The notes under the pieces were generated by a model. The model made no database searches, was not told the origin of the DNA, and worked only from the letters and a program-made list of their open reading frames with translations. DNA of 64,000 bases from CAZJHX01 sp964545715 (lineage in GTDB: Bacteria; Myxococcota_A; UBA9042; GCA-2863065), in assembly GCA_964545715.1 (NCBI GenBank), contig CAZJHX010000036.1, positions 1 through 64,000 of the forward strand, in the 5' to 3' direction. Position numbers and translations under genes: made by a program. Position 1 is the first letter of the stretch, and the number at the start of each line of letters is the position of its first letter. This document shows, piece by piece, positions 55,155 to 63,969 of this stretch.

Positions 55155-56648
55155 ATGTACAGACACGTCGCTTCTATTGGGCTGATCGCTGCACTGCTGG
55201 CGATTGGTGGGTGCAAGAAGGACAACGAGAGCGCCGCCGAGCCCGGCGAGCAAGCGACCGCAGCAGGGGTTGTCGCCGCCGTCTCAGGACGGACCGCCGC
55301 CGAGCTGCTCAAGGGCGCCGCGGACGTGATCCCGGCGACTGCCGGTGCGGTGTTCGTGTCGGACACACGGTCCATCGTGCTGACGGCGCTGACGCAGGGC
55401 GCGGCCGGTCTCCTTCCGCCACTGGAGGACCCCGAGGCGTTCATGAAAGACCTGGGGGGCGTCTCCAAGCGCTTCATTGGTCTGGACCTGACCAAGATCG
55501 ACCACGCTGTCGCCTACGTGTCCGTGCTCGAAAAGAGCGCTGCGGTAGTCATCGTCGGTGACTGGTCCGACAGCACACTGAAGGGCAAGCCGGTGGAGGT
55601 CGAGGGCGTCGAGAAGGCGGTCGTAATCAATGGCGAGGTCGTGCTGGCGCTGGTTGGCAAGCACCTCGTCATCGGTAACCCCGACGGCGTGGCGCTGGTG
55701 GCCGGAGACGGCAAGAAGCTCGCCGGCTCCGATCAGATCAAGCCGCTGCTGGCAGGGCTGGCCCGCGTCGCTGACGGCCCGATCGCGGTCGCGCTGGCCG
55801 CAAACCTCGAGAAGCTGGCGCCGTTGATGAAAGGCAAGATGCCCGTCGAGGGTATCGGCGAGGTGCAGGCCGTTTCGATGGGCTCCACCCTGGCCGGCGT
55901 GATCGCCGCTTCCGTGACGGCTGACGAAGGCACTCGCAAGACGATCCGCGGCCACGCGGACAAGGCGCTGGACATGGCGCGCGGGTACTTTGAGATGGCC
56001 GCCTCCAAAATCGAGACGACCAAGCGACCGGAAGAGGCCATGTTGGGCGTTATCGCCAAGCACATGGGCCCCGCCGCGCTCAGCATGCTGTCCATCGACG
56101 ACGACGGCGAGTCCCTGACGTTCAAGCTGAAGGGCGTCGGGCAGTCGGCCGCCGTCATCGGGGTCTTGTCAGCCGTCGCGGTGCCGGCCTTCCTCAAGTA
56201 CATGAAGCGGGCCAAGACCAGCGAGGCGATCGACAGCCTGGACCGGCTATACAAGGGCGCGTCGGTCTTCTACTCGTCGCCGCGGGTGGATCCGGCCACC
56301 GGGTCCAAGCTGCCATGCGCCTTCCCGCCGACTGCTGAGTCGACGCCGAAGGGCAGCCCGTGCGGCAACCCGGACGAGAAGTTCACGCCCAGCGCCAGAG
56401 ACTGGGAGGCCCAGACCTGGCAGGCGCTGAACTTCGAGATGCGCGATCCCCACTACTTCAAGTACTCGTTCAAGAGCTCCGGGACAGGGGCCGCTGCCAA
56501 GTTTACGGTCGCGGCGCACGCCGATCTCGACTGCGACGGCACGTGGTCTACGTTTGAGCGCTACGGCCACGGTGACCCCGACGCGGGGGCGGGAGAGTGC
56601 ACCATGAAGAGCTCGCCGGCGTTCTACAAAGACAACGAGCTGGAGTGA
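55155..56648 (+). CDS. Lipoprotein with internal type IV pilin-like segment
   Basis: This 497-residue protein starts at ATG 55155 with lipobox LAIGGC. The N-terminal ~320 residues form an alpha/beta domain without motif. Near residue 333 a stretch VIGVLSAVAVPAFLKYMKRA followed by TSEAIDSLDRLYKGASVFYSS resembles the N-terminal helix and neck of type IV pilins, but no prepilin leader precedes it. The C-terminal ~120 residues have a disulfide-pair pattern (LPCAFPP, GSPCGNP and CDGTWSTFERYG). Such pilin-like segments inside lipoproteins occur in myxobacteria. First gene of a tight operon leading to the selenoprotein and RlmD. Confidence 0.7.
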   Translation: MYRHVASIGLIAALLAIGGCKKDNESAAEPGEQATAAGVVAAVSGRTAAELLKGAADVIPATAGAVFVSDTRSIVLTALTQGAAGLLPPLEDPEAFMKDLGGVSKRFIGLDLTKIDHAVAYVSVLEKSAAVVIVGDWSDSTLKGKPVEVEGVEKAVVINGEVVLALVGKHLVIGNPDGVALVAGDGKKLAGSDQIKPLLAGLARVADGPIAVALAANLEKLAPLMKGKMPVEGIGEVQAVSMGSTLAGVIAASVTADEGTRKTIRGHADKALDMARGYFEMAASKIETTKRPEEAMLGVIAKHMGPAALSMLSIDDDGESLTFKLKGVGQSAAVIGVLSAVAVPAFLKYMKRAKTSEAIDSLDRLYKGASVFYSSPRVDPATGSKLPCAFPPTAESTPKGSPCGNPDEKFTPSARDWEAQTWQALNFEMRDPHYFKYSFKSSGTGAAAKFTVAAHADLDCDGTWSTFERYGHGDPDAGAGECTMKSSPAFYKDNELE

Positions 56649-56664
56649 GTCGGATAGCGCGCTG

Positions 56665-57795
56665 ATGGACTTCGAAGAATTCGACGAACGGCTCTTCTCG
56701 CCTGACCAGACGTCCTTGAACCGCTTTCTGCGGATCGCCGGGGTCCTGCTGCTGGCGACCGCGGTGCTGCCGATCGACCGGACCGCGGCCGGCCCGGTCA
56801 ACATCTGGGATCGGTTCGGCGTCATCTCAGTGCTGGAGACCATCCGGCTGGTGCTGCCGGCGGTCGTGGGCCTGGTGTTTGTGTATCTGGGCTGGTTCGC
56901 GCGTCTGGAGGTCAAGCTGAAGGCCGCGGGCGGCGCGGGGGCGTTGGCGGTCATGCTGCTCTTTGGCGTCAACCCTTTCGAGGTGTTGCGCATCGTCCTG
57001 CCGCCGATCTCGGCCGATCCCTACACACTGGACTCCCTGGCCTACACGACGGGCGTACGGCTGCGGCTCGTCAACGGCGAGTATTTTCCTCGTGAGGACA
57101 CGCTGCACCTGGTGCTGCTGGGCTTTGGCCTGGCCGCCATGGGGGTGGGTGGACGCTATCGGGCGACGCTGCAGAGCTCGCGAATCGGCGCCTACATCAT
57201 GATGGGCGCGACGGTGCTCATCGCGGCCTACTACGTGTGGCCCTACGGCGGCAAGATGGCCGCGCAGCAGAACGTGGAGCTGTATCGCGGCTTCCATCAG
57301 GTGGCGACCAAGATGGTGGAAGAGGGCGAGGAGATGGAGGACGCTCTGGAAGAGGTCGGCGTCGTCTCACACAGCGAGTCCGCGCAGCTGCACAAGGCGG
57401 AGTTCAAGGAGATGATCCGCCAAAAGAAGATGGCCGGGCAGCTGAAGCTCAGCTCGGTGTACTTCATGGGCATCTACTTTCTACCGGCGCTGATCGTGCT
57501 CTTTGGCGCCTTTGGCTGGGGGCGCTCGCGCTACAAAGGCCATCGCGCCGTCTTCGGACGGCTGGGCGGCTGGGGCGCGTCGGTGTACCTGCTGGCCTTC
57601 CTGCTGCCGCTGCTGTTCAAAGAGGGCATGCGCAAGGCCGGTCCGGGCTTTCTGCCCAACCTGCGCAGCTACATCATCCTGGCCGCGGTGTTCGTCGGCG
57701 TGACACTGACGGTCTCGATGCTGCTGCAAAAGGTGCTGGAGCCGGACGCCAACGACGACGCCCTCCACGAAGACCCGCTGGCCTGGCAGGGATAG
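56665..57795 (+). CDS. Multi-spanning membrane protein
   Basis: This 376-residue protein has about six to eight hydrophobic segments, including FLRIAGVLLLATAVLPI, LVLPAVVGLVFVYLGWF, AYIMMGATVLIAAYYVW, SVYFMGIYFLPALIVLFGAF and SYIILAAVFVGVTLTVSMLL. A charged helical insertion (VATKMVEEGEEMEDALEEVG) sits between membrane parts on one side. I do not recognise a family. It starts 16 bases after the pilin-like lipoprotein and ends 7 bases before the selenoprotein gene, so they are probably expressed together. Confidence 0.65.
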   Translation: MDFEEFDERLFSPDQTSLNRFLRIAGVLLLATAVLPIDRTAAGPVNIWDRFGVISVLETIRLVLPAVVGLVFVYLGWFARLEVKLKAAGGAGALAVMLLFGVNPFEVLRIVLPPISADPYTLDSLAYTTGVRLRLVNGEYFPREDTLHLVLLGFGLAAMGVGGRYRATLQSSRIGAYIMMGATVLIAAYYVWPYGGKMAAQQNVELYRGFHQVATKMVEEGEEMEDALEEVGVVSHSESAQLHKAEFKEMIRQKKMAGQLKLSSVYFMGIYFLPALIVLFGAFGWGRSRYKGHRAVFGRLGGWGASVYLLAFLLPLLFKEGMRKAGPGFLPNLRSYIILAAVFVGVTLTVSMLLQKVLEPDANDDALHEDPLAWQG

Positions 57796-57802
57796 TAACG
57801 GT

Positions 57803-59380
57803 ATGCTCCCGCGCATGTTGGACGTGACCAGAGCAGTATTGGTGGTCAGTGTGGCGGTTTTGGCGCTCTCCTGCGCCCAGGACGAGCCCCAGAAGACGGC
57901 CCCCGAGCCGGCCAGGGCGAGTGCACCGGAACCCGCAGCGCAGCCCGCCGAGCCGGTTGCCGAGCCCGCCACGCCGGCTGCGCAGCCTCCCGCTGTTGTG
58001 GAGACGCCGGTCGCGGAGAAAGCGGCCGAGGAGAAGGCGGCCGAGGCCAAGCCCAAGGCTGAAGCCGAGCCCACGCCCAGCCCAGCAAGGCCCGCACCTG
58101 TGGTCGCCAAAGCGCCTGTTCCCGCGCCCGAGCCTGCTCCCATGGCCGTGAAAGCGCCCTTGCCGCAGCCTGCCGCCGCGATCGCGACTGCGGCCGTCCA
58201 GCGCCCAGCCCGCGCCGGCGCTGCGACACCGACGTTTCGCATCGTGCACTCCTGCAACCTGCAAGGAGAAGTCGAACCCTGTGGGTGAGTGAAAGCACGG
58301 CTTGGCGGTCTTGCCAGGCGAGCGACGTACCTCGAAGAGCTGAAAAACGACAAGGTCCCCACGCTGCACCTGGATGCGGGCGACGCCTTCCAGAGCAAGT
58401 ACACCGTGACCGACTCGGACCGCGCCCAGGTGTCGGCCGCGGCCGAGGTCTACCTCAAGACGTTTGCCATGATGGGGCTGCAGGCCTACACCATCGGCGA
58501 CCGCGACCTCGCGCTGGGCCTTGTGGCGCTGCGCAAGCTGGCCAGGAAGGCCAAGTTCCCGTTCCTGTCGGCCAACCTGGTCACGCCGGACCAGAAGCCC
58601 ATCTTTCGGCCGAGCGTGGTGCTCACGGTCGCGGGCAAAAAGGTCGCGGTGATCGGCGCCACGACGACGCTCTTCGTCAACAAGGCCACGCTGACCAAGA
58701 TCCAGGGCTTTGAGATCACCGACCCCAGCAAAGCGGTCGCGGCCGAGGTCGCCAAGCACGCGGCGGCGGGTGTGAAGCTGTTCGTGGTGCTCGGGCACCT
58801 GAATGACTCCGAGATCGAGGAGGTCGCCAAGGCCAACCCCCAGGTCCAATTTGTGCTGGGCGGCCAGGGCACCCGGATGCAGCGCGTGCTGTCCAAGACC
58901 GGCTCGGCCTGGCACGCGGGCGCCTACTTCCGCGGCAAGAACATCAGCGTCCTGGACGCGTACGTCCTCAAGGACTCGCTCACCTTTGTAGACCGTGACG
59001 CTCGCAAGGGTCTGACACAGCGCAAGGCTCAGCTGGAGCGCCAAATCCAGTCACGAGAGACCAGCATCACGTCGGCCAAGGCGGATCCCAAGCGGGCCAG
59101 CACGGTGAGCTACCTGGAGCGCAACCTGGTGCAGCTCAAGACCGAGCTGCAGGAGGTGACGCTGGACCTGGAGGACCTGCAGGAGGCCGATCCCAACGCG
59201 TCCTACGTCAAGTGGGAGCTGAAGGGCATGACGACGGCGTACTCGGACCACGTCCAGGTGGCGAAGGTCGTGGCGGCCTACCGGAAGGTGCACCCGGACC
59301 CGACCAAAAAGCCCAAGCCGCCGCGGACCCCGCCGGCCGCGCCCACGCAAAGCCGTCGCGCGGCAGGACCACGCCGGTAA
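57803..59380 (+). CDS. Metallophosphatase-fold selenoprotein lipoprotein (UGA read as Sec)
   Basis: I read 57803-59380 as one gene with UGA at 58286-58288 recoded as selenocysteine (Sec162); frame and homology continue straight across it. The N-terminus is a lipoprotein signal (lipobox LALSC), then a Pro/Ala/Glu-rich linker (~30-140). The catalytic-fold region begins FRIVHSCNLQGEVEPCG, then the UGA, then VKARLGGLARRATYLEEL. In the 5'-nucleotidase-like relatives this position is the second Cys of EPCGC, four residues before LGGLARRA. The usual Asp/His metal ligands of HTNDLHG are Asn152 and Gln154, so the site is changed. A coiled coil (QRKAQLERQIQSRETSI) lies near residue 410. A SECIS hairpin at 58300-58319 supports recoding. 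If no recoding occurs, only a truncated lipoprotein is made. Confidence 0.82.
58300..58319 (+). promoter_or_regulatory. Bacterial SECIS hairpin
   Basis: CTTGGC (58301-58306) pairs with GCCAGG (58313-58318), with one extra G-C pair (58300-58319), around the loop GGUCUU (58307-58312). The GGUCU loop sits at bases 22-26 counted from the U of UGA, the same offset and loop sequence as in the E. coli fdhF SECIS, and 11 bases separate the UGA from the stem in both. The loop GU bound by SelB is present. Confidence 0.82.
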
Positions 59381-60162
59381 TGGCTGCCGTCGACCTCAGC
59401 ACGCGCCCCGGCGCGGACGAGCACTTCAAGTACATCAGAGGCTTTCTGCTGACGCTGGCCCTTTGCTTTGGCGTGATCGGGGCCATTCTGGTCGTCTACG
59501 ACACGATGACCGCCAGTCGCGCGGCGGAGGCGCAGGCGGCGCTGGGTGACAATCCCGACGCGGACGCCATGAAGAAGGCGTTTGAGCTGATCGAGTCCCC
59601 GCACCTGTTCTCGGGCTGGCGGGTACCCGAGCGTGTGCTGCCCAAAGACGATCGTATCCTCGGTGACCTGGACGAAGAGGCGCTCGCTGCGGCCGTGATC
59701 GCGGCTCCGGACACGCCGATCGCCCTGGCGCAGAGCAAGGATGCCGGCAAGTGCAACAGCGACCTGCTCTGCATCGCGACGTCGCTCGGCAAACCGTGGG
59801 ACCGTAAGAGGCGCCTGCCCAATCGGGTGAAGATCTTCAACTACCTGCTGGCGCGCCGGTCCATGGCCAAAGGTGAGCCGCTGACGGACGGGCAGCTGAC
59901 CTTCATGCAGTGGAATCGCACGCTGTGGATACGCGCGTTTCGGCGCCAGATAATGGACGGCAAGGGCACGCCCACCGCGACTGACGCGGCGATGCTGCGC
60001 CCGCTGATCGAGAACCTGGAAGGCGCCAGCAAGAACGGGCTGATCTTCGGGTGGTACGGCGTGGTGAGCGGGCTGCTGTTCGGCCTGATCCTGCTTGTGT
60101 GGATCAAGCGGCGCCGGCCCGAGGACGCCGAGGGCCCCGCGCATGAGCCCCAAACCGCGTAG
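59380..60162 (+). CDS. Two-TM membrane protein
   Basis: This 260-residue protein starts at ATG 59380, overlapping the selenoprotein stop by one base (TAATG), and therefore is translationally coupled. One TM helix lies near residues 20-40 (FLLTLALCFGVIGAILVVY) and one near the C-terminus (WYGVVSGLLFGLILLVWI), with Arg-rich cytoplasmic ends. The middle ~180 residues are exported and contain one Cys pair (KCNSDLLC). No recognised domain. Its position after the selenoprotein suggests a shared role. Confidence 0.7.
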   Translation: MAAVDLSTRPGADEHFKYIRGFLLTLALCFGVIGAILVVYDTMTASRAAEAQAALGDNPDADAMKKAFELIESPHLFSGWRVPERVLPKDDRILGDLDEEALAAAVIAAPDTPIALAQSKDAGKCNSDLLCIATSLGKPWDRKRRLPNRVKIFNYLLARRSMAKGEPLTDGQLTFMQWNRTLWIRAFRRQIMDGKGTPTATDAAMLRPLIENLEGASKNGLIFGWYGVVSGLLFGLILLVWIKRRRPEDAEGPAHEPQTA

Positions 60163-61555
60163 CGGCGAGCCGCTCGAAGGCGTTGTCACCGGGCTCAGTA
60201 CCCGCGGCGAGGGCCTGTGGGCTCATGGCGAGTACACTGTGGCCCTGCGTGGGGCTATCCCGGGGGATCGCGTCGCAGCCGCCGTGTCCCGGGTCAAGAA
60301 GCGTCGGATAGACGCGCGGCTGGAGCGCATCATCGAGCCCTCGGCCGGTCGAATCGACGCGCGCTGCCGGCACTTCGAGCTCTGCGGCGGCTGTACGCTT
60401 CAGTCGCTGACGTACGCAGGCCAGCTGGCGGCCAAAGTAGACATGGTCAAGGCGATGCTTGCGCGCTGGGACGTCGACGCGTCGCTCATGCGCGAGCCGA
60501 TCGGCCTGGACTCCCCGTGGTTCTATCGCAACAAGATGGAGTTCAGCTTCGGCGTGGACGCGGAGCAGCGCACCGGCCTGGGACTGCACCCGCCGGGGTA
60601 CAAATACGAGATCTTTGACCTGGCCGAGTGCCTGCTGGAGTCCGAAGAGGCAGCAGCGTTGGTGCGGGCGGCGGCGCAGTGGGCCCGGGACGCCGAGCTG
60701 GCGCCGTTTGTGAGCATGCGCCACGGCGGCTTTCTGCGCACGCTGACGGTCCGCGAGGGCAAGCGCACCGGCGACCGCATGGTGGAGCTGACGACGACCG
60801 GCGACGCCGAGACCCAGATGCACGGGCGCACGGTTGAGGCCAAAGCGGTCGCGGACGCCTTTCTGGAGTGCATGCGGGCCTCCGGAGTGCCGCTGACGTC
60901 GATCTATTGGACCCAACACCGGGCCGTGAAGGGCGAGCGCACGACCGTGACGGAGCACCACCTGCACGGCGAGTCGGTCCTGCACGAGGAGCTGTGCCTG
61001 AAGGGCCGCGAGCCGATGCGCTTTGAGATCCATCCGCGCGCGTTTTTTCAGCCCAACAGTCGCGGCGCCGAGCTGCTGTACCACCAGGTCGGGATCGCGG
61101 CCGGGCTGGTCGATGCGCCGGGCGGCCGGCTGCTGGACCTGTACTGCGGGACGGGCACCATCGGTCTGGCGCTGTCCCCGTGGGCGAAGTCGGTGATGGG
61201 GATCGAGCTGCAGCCGGACGCGGTCGAGAACGCCCGTCGAAACGCCGCGCTGAACGGCATTGAAAACGTGGTCTTTCACGCGGGCGACGTGGCCGCCGTG
61301 CTGCGCGACCTCGGCGATGTGCAGGCGGACGTCGTCATCGTCGATCCGCCGCGCTCGGGACTGATGGGCGCCGCGCGCGAGCACATCGATCAAGTCGGTG
61401 CGGCGCGCCTGGTCTACGTCTCGTGCAACCCGGAGGCGCTCGCGCGTGACCTGGTCGGCCTGACCGAGGCCAAGTGGGTGCTGGAGTCCATCCAACCCGT
61501 CGACATGTTCCCTCAAACGGCGCACATCGAGAATGTCGTTGTGCTGACACGGTGA
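60143..61555 (+). CDS. rlmD: 23S rRNA (uracil-C5)-methyltransferase RlmD/RumA type
   Basis: This 470-residue enzyme has an N-terminal TRAM domain, then the iron-sulfur Cys cluster Cys75, Cys81, Cys84 (CRHFELCGGC) and Cys163. Methyltransferase motif I is LDLYCGTGTIGLAL and motif IV DPPRSGL. The catalytic Cys428 sits in VSCNPEALARDL. It transfers methyl from S-adenosylmethionine to C5 of uracil in 23S rRNA (U1939 in E. coli). ATG 60143 overlaps the previous gene by 20 bases. Other family members methylate U747; the exact U is by analogy. It ends 5 bases before the SGNH lipoprotein gene. Confidence 0.9.
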   Translation: MSPKPRSGEPLEGVVTGLSTRGEGLWAHGEYTVALRGAIPGDRVAAAVSRVKKRRIDARLERIIEPSAGRIDARCRHFELCGGCTLQSLTYAGQLAAKVDMVKAMLARWDVDASLMREPIGLDSPWFYRNKMEFSFGVDAEQRTGLGLHPPGYKYEIFDLAECLLESEEAAALVRAAAQWARDAELAPFVSMRHGGFLRTLTVREGKRTGDRMVELTTTGDAETQMHGRTVEAKAVADAFLECMRASGVPLTSIYWTQHRAVKGERTTVTEHHLHGESVLHEELCLKGREPMRFEIHPRAFFQPNSRGAELLYHQVGIAAGLVDAPGGRLLDLYCGTGTIGLALSPWAKSVMGIELQPDAVENARRNAALNGIENVVFHAGDVAAVLRDLGDVQADVVIVDPPRSGLMGAAREHIDQVGAARLVYVSCNPEALARDLVGLTEAKWVLESIQPVDMFPQTAHIENVVVLTR

Positions 61556-61560
61556 TCGAT

Positions 61561-63969
61561 ATGCGGTCGAAATGGTGGGCTCTTCTGGCGGCGACCGCTG
61601 CGCTGTCCTGCACGGACATCGATGACGACGGGCCCGCCGACGTGGTTGTCGGCGCGGATGCCCCGATCGCGACGGACCTTGTGATCGTTCCTGATCAAGG
61701 TCGCGTCAAACCGGACACCACGGTCACCCCGCAGGACGTGGACCCGCCGCCGGACGTCGCGCCGGACTCAGGACCTGACACCGGGCCCGACGTGCCTGAG
61801 CCGAGCTGTCCGGCCGGCATGAAGTGCGTGGACGCCTTCCCTTACAGCGATCAGGGCGACACGACTACCCTGCCCGACGGCCAACTGGACTTCTACGCTT
61901 GCAAGCCGACGGCGGACGAGACCGGGCCCGAGCAGGTCTATCGCGTGACCGTCCCGGCCGACGGTTTTCTCAGCGCGGCTGTGTACGACGACGCGGGTGT
62001 GGACGTCGACGTGCACATCCTCAGCGAGCTGGATTCAGACGCGTGCCTGGACCGCGGTGATCGCCACGCACGAGCGGACGTGTCGGCCGGCGTCTGGTAC
62101 GTCGTCGTCGACACCTGGGTGGACAAAGACGGCGTCGCCCAGGCGGGCGCCTACCAGGTGGATATCGGCTTCGTCGAGCCGTCCGTAGGCCCGTGCAACA
62201 TGCAGACGGGCATCATGAAGCGGGTCAACGACGGCGGCAACCACCTCGTGATGCCGGCCACCGGGCCCATCGTGCTGGAGGCGCACCTGGTGACGCAGGA
62301 GGAGCCCAAGCCGTATCCGGCCACGTCGACCGACGAGCTGGCCGAGCATTATGCGTTGTCGCAGGCGGCCACGAAGTACGTCATGCACCGCAAGCAGGTG
62401 TGGGCGCCCTTGGAAGGGGGCAGCTTCTACGGGGCCGGCATCGGCTCGCCTGATCTGTTCCCGGTGATCGATGAGAGCTGGTACGTCAACATGTACTGGA
62501 CCAAGGCGAGCCGTCCGGATCGCGGCACCCGCATGATCGTGCGACTGCCGGGCACCGACCGGGCGGTGGTCGTGGCGGCCGGGTACGAGACGGGCCCCGG
62601 CAACCTGGCGCACATCGGCGGTACGCCCGAGGAGACCCATTTTTACCTGAGCACCGGCCACCTCAGCGAGATGACGCTGGGCATCGCCGGGGACCAGTCA
62701 CTGCCGTTTGGGCCGCGCCGCTGCGTCGACGAGCCGCCGGGCCCCGAGCCGACCCGATATCCGACAAACCGGGTGCACTCGCCCGTGAGCCCAAGCGTCT
62801 TCGAGATGGTGACCGCTACCGCCTTCACCGACCCGCTGCTGCAACCCGATGTGTTCATGAAGGTCGGGGCTTCGAGCACGGTCAGCAGCCACAATCTGGC
62901 GTGCGTGCCGACCGACAAGCTGCAGCTGGGCGCCTACGACGAGCTCCAGCCCACCGTGGACTACTTCACGGGCGGCGACGCGGCCGGCACAACACCGTTC
63001 CAGCGCAAAACCCTGGCCGCCAAATCGGGCATGAGCGTCGGCTGGGTGATGAGCGGGGATCCGTCCCCGCTGGAGAAGGAGATCGACGCGATCGCGCCCA
63101 CCATCGCCATGGTCCACTACGGCGCCAACGACATGCAGCTGGGCACGACTTTCCAAAGCGCCATCTGGGGTTTCGGCACCAAGCTGTGGACGTTGGCCGA
63201 CATCCTCATCGACACCGGCGTCGTGCCGGTCATGTGGACTATTCAGCCGCGGACGGACCTGCCGACCGCCAAGTACTGGGTCCCGACGTACAACCTGGTC
63301 ATTCGCGCGGTCGCGCAGGCCTTTCAGGTGCCGTTTGTAGACCTGCACCTGGCGCTGCAGGACCTCGATGGCTTCGGCTTGTCCGGGGACGGGCTTCACC
63401 TCAACATCTACAACGCGGACGGCCCCAACGCCTGTGACTTCACCTCGGACGGGCTGGAGTTCGGCTACAACGTGCGCAACCTGATCGCCGTGCAGTCGCT
63501 GGACATCGTGCAGAAGACCGTCGCCGACGCGCCCCCGCTGGAGGCCCCGGTGCCGCTGCTGGGCACGGGCGCGCCCGACGATCCGTTCGTGATCGACTCG
63601 CTGCCCTTCACCGATCTGCAGAACACGGCGCTGTCGACCTGGTCCAACCTGGACAAATACACCGGCTGCAACGCTGATCAGGACGAGTCGGGTCCCGAGC
63701 TGCTCTACCGCCTGGAGCTGAAGAGCACGACACGGCTGCGGGCGCTGGTGTTCGACCGGGGTGAGGTCGACGTCGACATCCACCTCCTGGACCAGAGCGC
63801 TGCGACGTCGGGGTGTATCGAGCGCGACCATCAGATCATCCAGGGCACCTTCGGTCCGGGCGTTTATCATTTCGCGCTGGACACCTTTGTCAGCGGCGGC
63901 AAGCAGAAATCCGGTGAGTATCTATTCGTGGTGCTGAGCTGCGAAGACGGCGACCCTGCCTGCGACTGA
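61561..63969 (+). CDS. SGNH/GDSL-type hydrolase lipoprotein with flanking PPC-like domains
   Basis: This 802-residue lipoprotein starts at ATG 61561 with lipobox AALSC. A Pro/Asp-rich linker follows. Residues ~90-210 and ~665-800 are strand-rich units of the pre-peptidase C-terminal (PPC) type, such as VPADGFLSAAVYDDAGVDVD and LELKSTTRLRALVFDRGEVD. The central region has an SGNH layout: block I KVGASSTVSSHN (candidate Ser438; canonical Asp before Ser is Ala), block III YGANDM (Asn), block V DGLHLN (Asp and His). An esterase or lipase acting at the surface is plausible. It follows RlmD by five bases and is the last gene of the operon. Confidence 0.75.
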   Translation: MRSKWWALLAATAALSCTDIDDDGPADVVVGADAPIATDLVIVPDQGRVKPDTTVTPQDVDPPPDVAPDSGPDTGPDVPEPSCPAGMKCVDAFPYSDQGDTTTLPDGQLDFYACKPTADETGPEQVYRVTVPADGFLSAAVYDDAGVDVDVHILSELDSDACLDRGDRHARADVSAGVWYVVVDTWVDKDGVAQAGAYQVDIGFVEPSVGPCNMQTGIMKRVNDGGNHLVMPATGPIVLEAHLVTQEEPKPYPATSTDELAEHYALSQAATKYVMHRKQVWAPLEGGSFYGAGIGSPDLFPVIDESWYVNMYWTKASRPDRGTRMIVRLPGTDRAVVVAAGYETGPGNLAHIGGTPEETHFYLSTGHLSEMTLGIAGDQSLPFGPRRCVDEPPGPEPTRYPTNRVHSPVSPSVFEMVTATAFTDPLLQPDVFMKVGASSTVSSHNLACVPTDKLQLGAYDELQPTVDYFTGGDAAGTTPFQRKTLAAKSGMSVGWVMSGDPSPLEKEIDAIAPTIAMVHYGANDMQLGTTFQSAIWGFGTKLWTLADILIDTGVVPVMWTIQPRTDLPTAKYWVPTYNLVIRAVAQAFQVPFVDLHLALQDLDGFGLSGDGLHLNIYNADGPNACDFTSDGLEFGYNVRNLIAVQSLDIVQKTVADAPPLEAPVPLLGTGAPDDPFVIDSLPFTDLQNTALSTWSNLDKYTGCNADQDESGPELLYRLELKSTTRLRALVFDRGEVDVDIHLLDQSAATSGCIERDHQIIQGTFGPGVYHFALDTFVSGGKQKSGEYLFVVLSCEDGDPACD

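Noticed and set aside
57803..58288. Separate short Pro/Ala-rich lipoprotein ending at the TGA, followed by a second gene from 58289
   Set aside because: Family motif EPCGC...LGGLARR runs across the TGA in one frame, and a SECIS follows; one recoded gene explains the data better.
54201..63969. Phage or integrated element suggested by tail-fibre-like domains
   Set aside because: No integrase, terminase or structural phage genes or att-like repeats are present.
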